Assembly (NCBI GenBank): GCA_021740125.1 | Contig: JAIPAJ010000015.1 | Span: 1-35,729, forward strand | Direction of reading: 5' to 3' | Origin: Leadbetterella sp. | Lineage (GTDB): Bacteria > Bacteroidota > Bacteroidia > Cytophagales > Spirosomataceae | Length of the DNA stretch: 35,729 nt | Shown here: piece after piece, positions 26,167 through 34,650 of the stretch | Numbering within the stretch: position 1 is the first letter of the stretch | How the letters are laid out: each line of letters opens with the position of its first letter | The notes under the pieces: model-generated | Seen by the model: only the letters and a program-made list of their open reading frames with translations | Database searches by the model: none | Told to the model about the DNA's origin: nothing | Translations under genes and position numbers: made by a program

Positions 26167-26652
26167 ATGCGTAAATACCTCTATTTTTTCTTAGCTTTTG
26201 TATTTTTTTCATGTAATAAAACAGATTCTTTAATAGAAGAAAAATCTAAATCAGTAAATGAAGACTTCTTAAAACTGGTAAACAAAGCCAGGGCTGAAGG
26301 TCGAAAATGCGGAACGCAACATTTTGCTCCGACTAGTCCAGTAAGTTGGAATAGCAACCTTGAAAAGGCCGCTTACCTTCACAGCAAAGATATGTTTGAA
26401 AACAAATACTTCTCTCATGTCTCAAAAAATGGAGTTGAGCCCTCTACCCGTATATTGGCTCAAAATTATCTCTTTAAATCATTTGCAGAGAATATTTATG
26501 CAGCGGCTGGATTTTCTCCAACACCTGAAGAGATAATAATACAATGGGTTAATAGCCCATCACATTGTGCAAACATTATGACACCAAACTTTAAGGACAT
26601 GGGAATTGGAGGATACCAAAACCACTGGACACAATTATTTGGTTCAAAATGA
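26167..26652 (+). CDS. CAP-domain (SCP/PR1-like) lipoprotein
   Basis: 161 residues. Lipoprotein signal peptide YLYFFLAFVFFSCNKTDS, with the lipobox ending in FFSC, so it is lipid anchored. The CAP domain has its four hallmark elements: LHSKDMFENKYFSHVSKNG (His and Ser-His), FAENIYAAAG (Glu), and SPSHCANIMTPNFKDMGIGG (His). Bacterial CAP proteins are secreted and mostly uncharacterised. It is followed by a NifU-like gene 49 bp downstream, which is probably unrelated functionally. Confidence 0.9.
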   Translation: MRKYLYFFLAFVFFSCNKTDSLIEEKSKSVNEDFLKLVNKARAEGRKCGTQHFAPTSPVSWNSNLEKAAYLHSKDMFENKYFSHVSKNGVEPSTRILAQNYLFKSFAENIYAAAGFSPTPEEIIIQWVNSPSHCANIMTPNFKDMGIGGYQNHWTQLFGSK

Positions 26653-26701
26653 ACAAATATCAGCCATTTTTTGTAGTATTGTAAGAAGTTTCAACCACCA
26701 G

Positions 26702-26953
26702 ATGGACGAATTAATAGAAAAAGTAGAACAAGCATTAAACAATATTAGACCTTACCTTATCGCTGATGGTGGTAACGTTGAGGTAGTTGAAATCAACTCC
26801 GATTTTACTGTCAAGTTGGAGTTTACTGGTTCATGTGGATCCTGTCCAATGTCTTCTATGACTTTTAAAGCAGGCTTAGAAGAAGCCATTCTGAAAAACG
26901 TCCCGGAAATCAAAAAAGTAGAAGCTATCAACATGGTTGCCTCCAATGCTTGA
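26702..26953 (+). CDS. NifU C-terminal-like (NFU) iron-sulfur scaffold protein
   Basis: 83 residues from ATG 26702 (MDELIEKVEQAL). A longer frame opening at 26606 overlaps the CAP-domain gene and is not needed. This is the stand-alone NFU domain that carries or delivers Fe-S clusters: IRPYLIADGGNVEVVEI, then the cluster-binding CGSCPMSSMTFKAGLE (C-x-x-C) and EAILKNVPEIKKVEAI. Length is typical for the isolated domain. It may work with Mrp encoded 2.1 kb upstream (inference). Confidence 0.93.
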   Translation: MDELIEKVEQALNNIRPYLIADGGNVEVVEINSDFTVKLEFTGSCGSCPMSSMTFKAGLEEAILKNVPEIKKVEAINMVASNA

Positions 26954-27054
26954 TATTTAAAAAAATATCCATTCCTTACTTCTAAATTGTCCAATTGGCA
27001 AATTCTTTTTATAACTTGCAAAATTATTTTGTAGCTGCATGTCCCTAAATCACT

Positions 27055-28824
27055 ATGGATAAGAAAATAAAAGTTGGAATATTCTTTGGAGGCCAATCTC
27101 GTGAAAGAGAAATATCTTTTTTAGGTGGAAGAACTGCCTATGAACACATCGACAGGAGGTATTTTGAGCCTGTAGTAATTTTTGTAGACAGCATCGGAAA
27201 CTTCATTAAAATAGACCCTCAATTACTCTATGAAGAAGACATTAGAAGCTTTTATCCTTCCAAAAATCAAAACAATGGTTACAAAGTTTATATAGAATCT
27301 TTGGGCCCATTACGAGATACCCAACTCTACAAATTGATTTATAAAATTGGTTCTCAAATAAAAGTTGAAGAACTAAAAGATCACTTAGATTTTGCTTTTG
27401 TAGTTATGCACGGACCTTACTCTGAGGATGGCAACATCCAAGGAATGATGGAATGGCTGAACATACCCTACATGGGTCCTGGTATATTGGGTTCAGGGGT
27501 GGGCATAGACAAACCTGTACAAAACCGACTTATGGAGTTGGCAACTGGCCAAACAAAAAAATACAAGACTATTTCCAAAGATACTTGGGAATCTTCTGAT
27601 AAATCGAAACTTTTTACCAGCCTTATTGCCGAATTGGGCTTTCCTTTAGTTGTTAAAGCTCCTCACCAAGGTTCCTCTATCGGAGTAGCAATTGTAAAAA
27701 AGCGTAGCTTAGAAGAATTCTCAAAAAGCATGAGTCAGTGCTTTTTTGAGACCCAAATCCAGAAAAAGGATTGGATAAAGCTTAGCTCTCGTCAGAAGAA
27801 AAATCTTATGGAAAAAACTTCCAATTTAGACGAAGGAATAGGTTTTCCTGTAGTGCTAGAAAATGAGGTAATATACCATCCATCAGATTTACTTAAACGA
27901 TTAGACATTTATCTAAACTTCCATGAAAGTGCAATTATAAGCTCTACCAATGCGGAAGATTATGTGTTGATAGAGGAATTTATTTCAGGTCAAGAATTTT
28001 CTGTAGGTGTTATTCAAGATGATTCTGGAAAAGCATTTGCACTACCCCCTGCCGAAGTTTATGGCGATGTGCAAACTTTCGATTTTAAATCAAAATACAA
28101 ATCTACAGTTAGTAAAAAGAGAATCCCGGTGGAGACCAAATATGAAAATTTGGAAAAAATCCATGAAAATATCCTCAAGGCATTTGAAATCACCAATATG
28201 AGCGTCATTAGCCGAATTGACGGTTTTCTTACTGCCGACGATGTGGTAATCCTCCACGATCCCAATACCATTCCAGGTATGTCTCCGGCTTCGTTTATTT
28301 TCAAACAAATGGCTGAAATCGGTTTCGGAATTACTGACTCCATCACCTACTTGATCAGGCAATCAATCCGTGAAAGAATCAGAAGTGGAAAAAACGTTTT
28401 CAATCTTAGAAATCTCCTTAAAAACATAGATGGTAAGATAGAAACTGCCAAACTTAAGCCACGAAAAAAACTTGCCGTATTATTTGGAGAAAACGAAGAA
28501 GAATTCAAAATCGCAAAAGCTAAATTTGGCCAATTTGGAGGTAATGAAGAATTTGAACCAGTTGCGGTTTGTTCTGCACTAAACGGAGGAAAATACAGAA
28601 TCCCACTTAATTTGATGTTCAAGCCAGATATTATGGAGTTTGGTATGTCTATTGGGAAACCGAAACATCCATTTATTCAAAAAAATATAGAAAGTACGGC
28701 AGCCATACGTCAGTTTTATATAGGCGAAGTAGATTTTTCTCTATCAAAAATATCAGAAGAAGCTTTTGTTAAGGACTATGTGGCTGTTTTTGACTGCAAA
28801 AACCAAGAGCTTATCCGGTCTTGA
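27055..28824 (+). CDS. Long D-alanine-D-alanine ligase paralogue
   Basis: 589 residues, against about 300-370 for ordinary Ddl. The N-terminal domain (KVGIFFGGQSREREISFLGG), the loop HGPYSEDGNIQGMMEWLNIP (119-138), the ATP-grasp lysine strand FPLVVKAPHQGSSIGVAIV and the glutamate strand VLIEEFISGQEFSVGVIQ are recognisable. Two departures matter: the E-x-N metal site is D402-P403-N404 in LHDPNTIPGM, and about 50-60 residues are inserted near 230-290. After the ATP-grasp domain a segment from about 468 (KKLAVLFGENEEEFKIAKAK to FEPVAVC) resembles a second Ddl N-terminal domain, with no second ATP-grasp domain. Ligase activity is uncertain; a dipeptide ligase with altered substrate, or a regulator, is possible. 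It is followed by rnhA three bases downstream. Confidence 0.85.
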   Translation: MDKKIKVGIFFGGQSREREISFLGGRTAYEHIDRRYFEPVVIFVDSIGNFIKIDPQLLYEEDIRSFYPSKNQNNGYKVYIESLGPLRDTQLYKLIYKIGSQIKVEELKDHLDFAFVVMHGPYSEDGNIQGMMEWLNIPYMGPGILGSGVGIDKPVQNRLMELATGQTKKYKTISKDTWESSDKSKLFTSLIAELGFPLVVKAPHQGSSIGVAIVKKRSLEEFSKSMSQCFFETQIQKKDWIKLSSRQKKNLMEKTSNLDEGIGFPVVLENEVIYHPSDLLKRLDIYLNFHESAIISSTNAEDYVLIEEFISGQEFSVGVIQDDSGKAFALPPAEVYGDVQTFDFKSKYKSTVSKKRIPVETKYENLEKIHENILKAFEITNMSVISRIDGFLTADDVVILHDPNTIPGMSPASFIFKQMAEIGFGITDSITYLIRQSIRERIRSGKNVFNLRNLLKNIDGKIETAKLKPRKKLAVLFGENEEEFKIAKAKFGQFGGNEEFEPVAVCSALNGGKYRIPLNLMFKPDIMEFGMSIGKPKHPFIQKNIESTAAIRQFYIGEVDFSLSKISEEAFVKDYVAVFDCKNQELIRS

Positions 28825-28827
28825 AAT

Positions 28828-29451
28828 ATGGCAAAAAAAGTCAAATTTTATGCAGTTTGGTCTGGAAGAGAAAAAGGTGTTTTTAGCTCGTGGGACGATT
28901 GCAAAAAACAAGTAGATGGATTTGATGGTGCCCAATACAAATCCTTTGAAAGTAAAACAGAAGCAGAAAACGCTCTAAAAAGAAACTACTTTGCAGTAGT
29001 AAATCAAAAATCTACCGCTAGCCAAACTGTTATAAAACAACCCACACCTGCTATTGCTGCTTGGGCAGTAGATGCAGCATGGAACACCAAAACTGGCGAC
29101 ATGGAATATCAAGGAGTGGACCTGCAAACCAAAACCTTGATATTTAGAAAAGGTCCGTTTTTTGATGGGACCAACAATATTGGAGAGTTTTTGGCTATTG
29201 TGCATGCTTTGGCTTTGTTGAAAAAACACAATTCCGATGTGCCTGTATTTTCAGATTCTAAAACGGCCATTTCTTGGGTAAAAGCAAAAAAAGCGAATAC
29301 AAAATTGGAATCAACCTCCAGAAACTCCGAGTTATTTGAACTCATAGAAAGAGCGGAAGCCTGGTTGAAGGACAATAATTATAAAAACAAAATACTAAAG
29401 TGGGAAACCAAATGGTGGGGCGAAAACCCTGCTGACTTCGGTAGAAAATAA
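28828..29451 (+). CDS. rnhA: RNase HI with N-terminal viroplasmin-type (HBD) domain
   Basis: 207 residues. It degrades RNA in RNA-DNA hybrids. The N-terminal hybrid-binding domain KFYAVWSGREKGVFSSWDDC with GAQYKSFESKTEAENAL spans residues 4-53. The RNase H domain starts near 70. Acidic catalytic residues are in WAVDAAWN (D), NNIGEFLAIVHAL (E), PVFSDSKTAISW (D) and NPADFGRK (last D). Length fits this two-domain family. It begins three bases after the ligase paralogue, and its stop overlaps the next start in the form TAATG. Confidence 0.94.
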   Translation: MAKKVKFYAVWSGREKGVFSSWDDCKKQVDGFDGAQYKSFESKTEAENALKRNYFAVVNQKSTASQTVIKQPTPAIAAWAVDAAWNTKTGDMEYQGVDLQTKTLIFRKGPFFDGTNNIGEFLAIVHALALLKKHNSDVPVFSDSKTAISWVKAKKANTKLESTSRNSELFELIERAEAWLKDNNYKNKILKWETKWWGENPADFGRK

Positions 29452-30152
29452 TGTTCCGGTTTAAACACTTCATCATAAAACAAGAACGTGCTGCCATGAA
29501 AGTCTGCACTGACTCTTGCTTATTTGGCTCTCTCATCGATTCAGAAAACATAAAAAATGCTTTAGATATTGGCTGCGGGACCGGACTGTTGTCACTTATG
29601 GTTGCACAAAAAAACCTCAAGATACAAATAACGGCTTTGGAGATTGACCAAAACGCAGTTTTCGATGCTGCCGAAAATATTCATGAAAGTCCCTTTGCAA
29701 ACCAAATTACACTGCATCACAATACTGTTCAAGATTTTGTAAAAAAATCTAATGAAAAGTTTGACCTTATCTTTTGTAATCCACCTTTTTTTCAGAATAA
29801 TCTAAAGTCTGTCAAAATAGATAAAAACATTGCTCATCATGCAGAAACACTGACTTTCGATGATTTAGCAGAATCTATTGATGTTTTGCTTGGAGAAAAA
29901 GGAAGTGCATGGATACTTTTGCCGCCTTTTGAAATGCGAGAATTCATAAGCATAGTTGAAGAAAAAAAGCTCTACGTTTCGAAAAAAATTGAAGTGAGAC
30001 ACAATGAAAATAAGCCTATTTTAAGGGTAATTGTGAAGTTAAAAAGAACCAAAGAAATTTTGGAGGAAATCTCTCTGATAAATATTTATGAAAACAACCA
30101 ATATAGCCCTATTTTTGTAGAGCTTTTAAAAGACTATTATCTGATATTTTAA
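29451..30152 (+). CDS. tRNA1(Val) (adenine37-N6)-methyltransferase family protein
   Basis: 233 residues. A class I SAM methyltransferase of the TrmN6/YfiC type. It modifies adenine 37 of tRNA1(Val) in E. coli. The family features are FKHFIIKQERAAMKVCTDSC at the start, SAM-binding ALDIGCGTGLLSLMVAQ, and the catalytic IFCNPPFFQNNLKS (NPPF motif, shared by N6-adenine methyltransferases). HHAETLTFDDL completes the fold. The start is TAATG-coupled to rnhA. The function assignment follows the family; the exact base was not tested. Confidence 0.88.
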   Translation: MFRFKHFIIKQERAAMKVCTDSCLFGSLIDSENIKNALDIGCGTGLLSLMVAQKNLKIQITALEIDQNAVFDAAENIHESPFANQITLHHNTVQDFVKKSNEKFDLIFCNPPFFQNNLKSVKIDKNIAHHAETLTFDDLAESIDVLLGEKGSAWILLPPFEMREFISIVEEKKLYVSKKIEVRHNENKPILRVIVKLKRTKEILEEISLINIYENNQYSPIFVELLKDYYLIF

Positions 30153-30163
30153 GAAACCCAAGT

Positions 30164-31120
30164 ATGAGCAAAGTGGATATTTCTGTTGTTATTCCTTTTT
30201 TTAATGAAGACGAGTCTTTGAGCGAACTGCATGCTTGGATAAAAAAAGTAATGGATGAAAATGCTTTCTCATACGAAGTTCTTCTGATAGACGATGGTAG
30301 CAGAGACGACAGCTGGAACATCGTAAAAAAACTCAAAGAGACCAATCCAGAAGTAAAGGGTTTTAAATTCTCCAAAAATCATGGAAAAACAGCCGCCCTT
30401 CAAGTTGGATTTAATGAATGTATGGGCGAGGTAGTGATTACCATGGATGCCGACCTGCAAGACAGTCCCGATGAAATACCGAGCCTTTACAAAATGATAA
30501 AAGAGGAAAAATACGATATCGTATCTGGCTGGAAACAAAAACGTTATGACCCAATAACCAAAACTTTACCAACCAAACTTTTCAATGCTACTACTCGCTA
30601 TATTTCAGATATTTACCTACATGACTTCAACTGTGGACTAAAAGCCTATGACAGTAAGGTAGTCAAAAATATCACGATTTATGGCGAAATGCACCGCTAT
30701 ATTCCAGTAATTGCCAAATGGAATGGATTTACCAAAATAGGAGAAAAAGTGGTTCAACACCGCCCCCGAAAATATGGAACTACAAAATTTGGTTTAGAAC
30801 GTTTCTTGAATGGATTTCTAGATTTACTTTCAATAACTTTTGTAAACAAATTTGGTAAAAGACCAATGCACTTCTTTGGATTATTTGGTGTGATATCCTT
30901 TTTTTTGGGTTCGTTCATGACCATATTTTTGATTGCAGAAAAAATAATTTCGATTTACAACCGACAACCTTATCGCAACGTCACCGACAATCCACTTTTT
31001 TATTTAGCTCTTGTTGCTATCATTATTGGTTCCCAACTGTTTTTGGCTGGATTCCTTGGTGAGTTATTTGTCAAACAAGGCATTACTAAAGACGATTATT
31101 TCGTTTCAGAAAAAGTATAA
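30164..31120 (+). CDS. Family 2 glycosyltransferase with two C-terminal membrane helices
   Basis: 318 residues. Transfers sugar from an activated donor to an acceptor, probably polyprenyl phosphate (GtrB/DPM1-like architecture). The GT-A domain shows VVIPFFNEDESLSELHAWIK, LLIDDGSRDDSW, FSKNHGKTAALQVGF and the metal-binding TMDADLQDSPDEIPSL, plus GLKAYD and HRPRKYGTTKFGLERF. Two membrane helices lie near residues 235-263 (FFGLFGVISFFLGSFMTIFL) and 277-303 (FYLALVAIIIGSQLFLAGFL). It follows the methyltransferase by 11 bp, so it is likely co-transcribed. Donor and acceptor are not determinable. Confidence 0.92.
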   Translation: MSKVDISVVIPFFNEDESLSELHAWIKKVMDENAFSYEVLLIDDGSRDDSWNIVKKLKETNPEVKGFKFSKNHGKTAALQVGFNECMGEVVITMDADLQDSPDEIPSLYKMIKEEKYDIVSGWKQKRYDPITKTLPTKLFNATTRYISDIYLHDFNCGLKAYDSKVVKNITIYGEMHRYIPVIAKWNGFTKIGEKVVQHRPRKYGTTKFGLERFLNGFLDLLSITFVNKFGKRPMHFFGLFGVISFFLGSFMTIFLIAEKIISIYNRQPYRNVTDNPLFYLALVAIIIGSQLFLAGFLGELFVKQGITKDDYFVSEKV

Positions 31121-31148
31121 TTAAATATTAAACACAAACATTTACCTA

Positions 31149-31676
31149 ATGAAAAAACAGATTTTCATCTTTTTTGCAGTTTTGGGATTAGGAATTAGCT
31201 CATGCTCGAAAAAAGATGAAGTAATACCATCGACTTTGGAAGGAACCTACAATTTGGAGAACATCTCGCTCAAATCTAAAGTTGCTGATCAAGCTGCAGA
31301 AAATGAAAACGAAAATGTATCTGCTCAAAAAATGTATTATACTTTTAATTCAGACGGTACTTACAAAACCAATGCTAGTTGGTCTATTGGAGAAATTAAC
31401 TCAAGTGGTACAGTCTCAACAGGAAAATATACCATAAACGGAAATAAATTAAATATTACCTACCAAGATGGAGATTTAAGAAAAGAAATAACCCAAACCA
31501 TGCAAATTAAAACCAATTCTGACTCTCAACTGGTTTTGTTTATCGGTATTGACGAACTCAAAACCAGCCTAAAAGCAGCTGCTGGAGGCCTAGATGCTTT
31601 GACAGCAGCATTTCTTGAGATATTATTAAGCCAGATGATTGAGTTTGAATATACACTAACATTCAAAAAAGCTTAA
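31149..31676 (+). CDS. Lipocalin-like lipoprotein
   Basis: 175 residues. Lipoprotein signal KKQIFIFFAVLGLGISSCSK with lipobox ISSC, so it is a lipid-anchored envelope protein. The mature domain has a beta-strand pattern with LEGTYNLENISLKS, YYTFNSDGTYKTNASWSIGE and GTVSTGKYTINGNKLNITYQ, typical of lipocalin-like lipoproteins of Bacteroidota. The C-terminal half contains an unusual Ala/Leu-rich helix (LKAAAGGLDALTAAFLEILL) before the last strand. No ligand can be named. It lies 28 bp after the glycosyltransferase. Confidence 0.82.
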   Translation: MKKQIFIFFAVLGLGISSCSKKDEVIPSTLEGTYNLENISLKSKVADQAAENENENVSAQKMYYTFNSDGTYKTNASWSIGEINSSGTVSTGKYTINGNKLNITYQDGDLRKEITQTMQIKTNSDSQLVLFIGIDELKTSLKAAAGGLDALTAAFLEILLSQMIEFEYTLTFKKA

Positions 31677-31702
31677 TTTTTTAAGCATATAAATATAATC
31701 TA

Positions 31703-31728
31703 ATTAGAGCTTTCAAGCTCTTTATTTG
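31703..31728. terminator. Bidirectional terminator between lipoprotein gene and rarA
   Basis: AGAGCTT (31706-31712) pairs with AAGCTCT (31715-31721) and is followed by T-rich TTATTTGTT. It lies directly before the rarA stop codon (31729-31731, minus strand). Confidence 0.65.
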
Positions 31729-32997
31729 TTAATAACCATACCAATCCCCCCACCAATTCTGCAAGGAACGTTTTATTTCATTTTCACGTGCATTGTTGCT
31801 AGGCTCGTAGAGTTTTTCACCTTTAAGTTCGTCTGGTAAAAAATTTTGTCTCGCAAAATTACCTTCATAATTGTGCGAATATTTGTAGTTTTTTCCATAG
31901 CCAATCTCTTTCATCAGTTTAGTTGGAGCATTTCTCAAATCGACTGGAACAGGCAAATGTGAAGTCTTTTCGGCCAAAGCGATAGCCATGTCAATGGCGA
32001 CGTAAGATGCATTGGATTTAGGAGAAGTGGCCAAATAAAGAGCGGTTTGCGAAAGAATAATTCTGCCCTCAGGATAACCAATTTTCATGATGGCATCCAT
32101 ACAAGAGTTGGCCACCATCATGGCTGTGGGATTGGCCAAACCAATGTCCTCACTGGCCAAAATCAGCATTCTTCGGGCTATAAATTTCGGATCTTCACCC
32201 GCAATAATCATCCTGGCCATCCAGTACAATGCTGCATTGGGATCAGAACCACGAATAGATTTTATAAAAGCCGAAATAATGTCGTAATGTTGCTCCCCAG
32301 ATTTGTCATATCTAGCCAAATTTTTCTGCACCACTTCTTCTACCAAATCGTTGCTGATGACAATCTCTGGTTGACCTACTTGTGCATTCACTACCAACTC
32401 TAAAAGATTCAAAAGTTTGCGACCATCTCCCCCAGATATTCTAAAAAGCGAATCAGAAGTTTCAACTTTAATCTTTTTTTCTCTGAGCCAAGCATCTGAT
32501 TTCAAAGCCCTTTCGAGCAATGATTCTAATTCTTTTTTTCCAAAAGCTTCTAAGATATATACCTGACAGCGAGAAAGTAAAGCTGAATTTACCTCAAACG
32601 AAGGATTTTCCGTAGTGGCTCCAATCAGCGTCACTTGGCCTTTTTCTACCGCCCCTAAAAGCGAATCTTGTTGAGACTTATTGAATCGGTGAATCTCATC
32701 AATGAATAAAATCGGTGGAAATAAACCAGATGGTTTTGACAAAACCTCACGCAAGTCTTTAACACCAGCACTGATAGCACTCAAGCTGTGAAACTGACGT
32801 TTGGTAATCTCAGCCATCATCAAAGCCAATGTAGTTTTGCCCACACCCGGAGGTCCCCAAAGAATCATAGAAGGCACCAAGCCCGACTCTAGCGTACGTC
32901 TGAGAGGCTTATTTTTACCCAAAATATGCTCTTGGCCAATGTATTCGTCCAGATTTCGAGGCCTAAGTCTTTCGGCCAATGGTGCACAGGGTTCCAA
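31729..32997 (-). CDS. rarA: Replication-associated recombination protein A (RarA/MgsA), AAA+ ATPase
   Basis: 422 residues. Acts at stalled replication forks. APLAERLRPRNLDEYIGQEH opens the AAA domain; Walker A ILWGPPGVGKTT, Walker B PPILFIDEIHRFN, sensor-1 IGATTENPSFEVN and arginine finger ALLSRCQV follow. The C-terminal tetramerisation region has SIRGSDPNAALYWMARMI, VDLRNAPTKLMKE and YSHNYEGN. The start is TTG: a TAA lies 12 bases upstream in frame and no ATG precedes the domain, giving MEPCAPLAERL. The family's usual length is about 420-450. It is transcribed towards the lipoprotein gene, with which it shares a terminator. Confidence 0.95.
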   Translation of the reverse strand: MEPCAPLAERLRPRNLDEYIGQEHILGKNKPLRRTLESGLVPSMILWGPPGVGKTTLALMMAEITKRQFHSLSAISAGVKDLREVLSKPSGLFPPILFIDEIHRFNKSQQDSLLGAVEKGQVTLIGATTENPSFEVNSALLSRCQVYILEAFGKKELESLLERALKSDAWLREKKIKVETSDSLFRISGGDGRKLLNLLELVVNAQVGQPEIVISNDLVEEVVQKNLARYDKSGEQHYDIISAFIKSIRGSDPNAALYWMARMIIAGEDPKFIARRMLILASEDIGLANPTAMMVANSCMDAIMKIGYPEGRIILSQTALYLATSPKSNASYVAIDMAIALAEKTSHLPVPVDLRNAPTKLMKEIGYGKNYKYSHNYEGNFARQNFLPDELKGEKLYEPSNNARENEIKRSLQNWWGDWYGY

Positions 32998-33280
32998 GTA
33001 TTGTTTTTATTTATACGTAAAATTCCAAAATAAAAGCAGAATTGCCAATGGATATTCCATCTGATTCAAAATTTATATATTTCTTAGCATTCTGTTAAGT
33101 GCTTTTATTGACTTTTCTTAGAACGAGTTCATTTTGAAGATTGTGAAATATCAATTAAAATGAAAAAGGTTCACATAACTAATGTTTGAGTATAACGCAA
33201 ATCTATTATTTGTAAAAAATAAAGTACCGGCAAACAACATATGAAATTGTTCATTTGCAAAATCCTAATTTTATATTCTT

Positions 33281-33466
33281 ATTGTTCCATATAATTCCTG
33301 AACAGTCCGTTGTGAAATTTTGATTAATTCTAATGTTTCCATAACTTTCTAATCTTTATCAAAATTTCACAGAGGATCATTGTTCAGGAAGTGTTTTTTT
33401 GGTTCTTTTTTTCAAACGGTGCGACGACTCGCAAAAAAGAATGCCCGCCTGGCAAGGCACACAAAG
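33281..33466 (+). repeat. Structured intergenic repeat, copy 1
   Basis: About 186 bases, matching 34651-34837 in the same orientation with about 14 differences by hand alignment. Part one (33295-33390) is an imperfect hairpin: TTCCTGAACA pairs with TGTTCAGGAA at its base, and GTGAAATTTTGAT (33312-33324) pairs perfectly with ATCAAAATTTCAC (33358-33370). A seven-T run follows after GTG. Part two (33403-33441) has TTCTTTTTT pairing with AAAAAAGAA around a hairpin TGCGA-CGAC-TCGCA. Part three is TGCCCGCCTGGCAAGGCA, where TGCC can pair with either of two GGCA copies. No reading frame longer than a few dozen codons is present. It could be a non-autonomous mobile repeat or a shared leader RNA. Confidence 0.85.
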
Positions 33467-33533
33467 CATATAATTTTTACAAGTTTTAAAATTCGAAACT
33501 TTACATATTTCACCTAAAACCCCCAATTTTTAC

Positions 33534-33541
33534 TAATTTTG
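33534..33541 (+). promoter_or_regulatory. Candidate -7 box of first aldo/keto reductase
   Basis: TAATTTTG matches TAnnTTTG and lies 22 bases before the ATG. The -33 position has TTTC (33508-33511), one mismatch to TTTG and with 22-base spacing. If used, the repeat would be upstream of the transcript rather than in its leader. Confidence 0.4.
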
Positions 33542-33563
33542 AAAACTCAACCAAAACAAATAA

Positions 33564-34550
33564 ATGAATTTTAGAAGATTCGGTAAAACCAATCAAAATA
33601 TCTCAGAAATAGGCCTAGGCACATGGCAAGTGGGCGGCAAATGGGGTTCGGCATTCGACCACAAATTAGCCGAAAACATCCTCAATACAGCAGCAGATAA
33701 TGGCATAAACTTTATAGACACCGCTGATGTATACAGCGATGGTGAAAGCGAAAAAGCCATCGGTAATTTCTTAAAAACACGCTCTGAGAAGTTTTTTGTG
33801 GCTACAAAATGCGGCCGCCAAATTAACCCACACACCAACGAAGGCTACACACCTGCAGTTTTGCGAAAATATGTGGAAGACAGCCTAAAAAGACTACAAT
33901 TAGAAACACTAGACTTGGTTCAGCTTCACTGCCCTCCTACCCAAGTGTTTTATAGACCAGAGATTTTCGGTCTTTTCGAGGACCTCAAAACCGAAGGAAA
34001 AGTACAAAATCTGGGCATAAGTGTTGAAAAAGTAGAAGAGGCACTGAAAGGAATTGAATTTGACAATGTGGTTTCTGTTCAAATCATCTTCAACATGTTT
34101 CGTCAGCGGCCATCCGAATTGTTTTTCGAACAAGCGAAAAAGAGAGATGTTGGCGTTATCGTCAGAGTGCCGTTGGCTAGTGGACTTTTGACAGGAAAAT
34201 ACACCAAAGATACCAGTTTCGAAGCGGGAGACCATCGCTTTTTCAATCGAAATGGCGAAATGTTCGACAAAGGCGAGACTTTCTCAGGCATAGATTATAA
34301 CACTGGTTTAGAAGCAGTTGCAGAGCTCAAAGAATTATTCTCTGGCCAATTGAATTTGGCAGAAATAGCTTTGAGATGGATTTTGATGTTCGAGAATGTG
34401 AGTACGGTTATTCCAGGAGCGTCCAGACCTGAGCAAGTAACAGAAAACCTCAAATGCTTACAACAGCAAGCATTGAGCGACCTACAAATGAACCAAGTAA
34501 AAGAGATTTACCTTAAATATTTCAAAAATACAATACACCAGTGGTGGTAA
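33564..34550 (+). CDS. Aldo/keto reductase
   Basis: 328 residues, cytosolic NADPH-dependent oxidoreductase with a TIM barrel. The catalytic tetrad is visible: Asp and Tyr in NFIDTADVYSDGESE (residues about 50-64), Lys in FVATKCGRQ and His in LVQLHCPPTQ. The cofactor-binding end is STVIPGASRPEQVTENLKCL. Substrate unknown. Its DNA is GC-richer than most of the window in places (34 of 60 bases G or C at 33601-33660 by hand count). A repeat copy precedes it and another follows it. Family assignment is firm. Confidence 0.93.
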   Translation: MNFRRFGKTNQNISEIGLGTWQVGGKWGSAFDHKLAENILNTAADNGINFIDTADVYSDGESEKAIGNFLKTRSEKFFVATKCGRQINPHTNEGYTPAVLRKYVEDSLKRLQLETLDLVQLHCPPTQVFYRPEIFGLFEDLKTEGKVQNLGISVEKVEEALKGIEFDNVVSVQIIFNMFRQRPSELFFEQAKKRDVGVIVRVPLASGLLTGKYTKDTSFEAGDHRFFNRNGEMFDKGETFSGIDYNTGLEAVAELKELFSGQLNLAEIALRWILMFENVSTVIPGASRPEQVTENLKCLQQQALSDLQMNQVKEIYLKYFKNTIHQWW

Positions 34551-34553
34551 TCT

Positions 34554-34574
34554 AAAGCTTCAAGCTGTTTTTTA
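34554..34574 (+). terminator. Weak terminator after the first aldo/keto reductase
   Basis: AGCTT-C-AAGCT (34556-34566) followed by GTTTTTT forms a short hairpin with a T-run. The stem is short, so termination may be partial. Confidence 0.4.
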
Positions 34575-34650
34575 AAGCACTTAAAAAATAGTCACTTATA
34601 CCATAATTTTAGGCTTAAATTGTATTTGTATGATCAGTCAATAAATACTA

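Larger units (their letters stand above)
32998..33563. other. Divergent intergenic region holding repeat copy 1
   Basis: About 565 bases between divergent rarA and the aldo/keto reductase. Positions 32998-33280 are AT-rich with no feature I can support; two short frames of 17-20 codons near 33183-33294 look like chance. Positions 33281-33466 are the structured repeat. The last 97 bases carry a -7-like box before the reductase. Confidence 0.7.

Noticed and set aside
33183-33294. Two successive short frames (20 and 17 codons) before repeat copy 1
   Set aside because: Very short, no ribosome binding site, AT-driven composition, and the second runs into the repeat; treated as chance.
33281-33466. 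Repeat as an insertion sequence or CRISPR unit
   Set aside because: Too short for a transposase, only two copies 1370 bases apart, no target-site duplication that I can see, and no cas genes; a non-autonomous mobile repeat remains possible.
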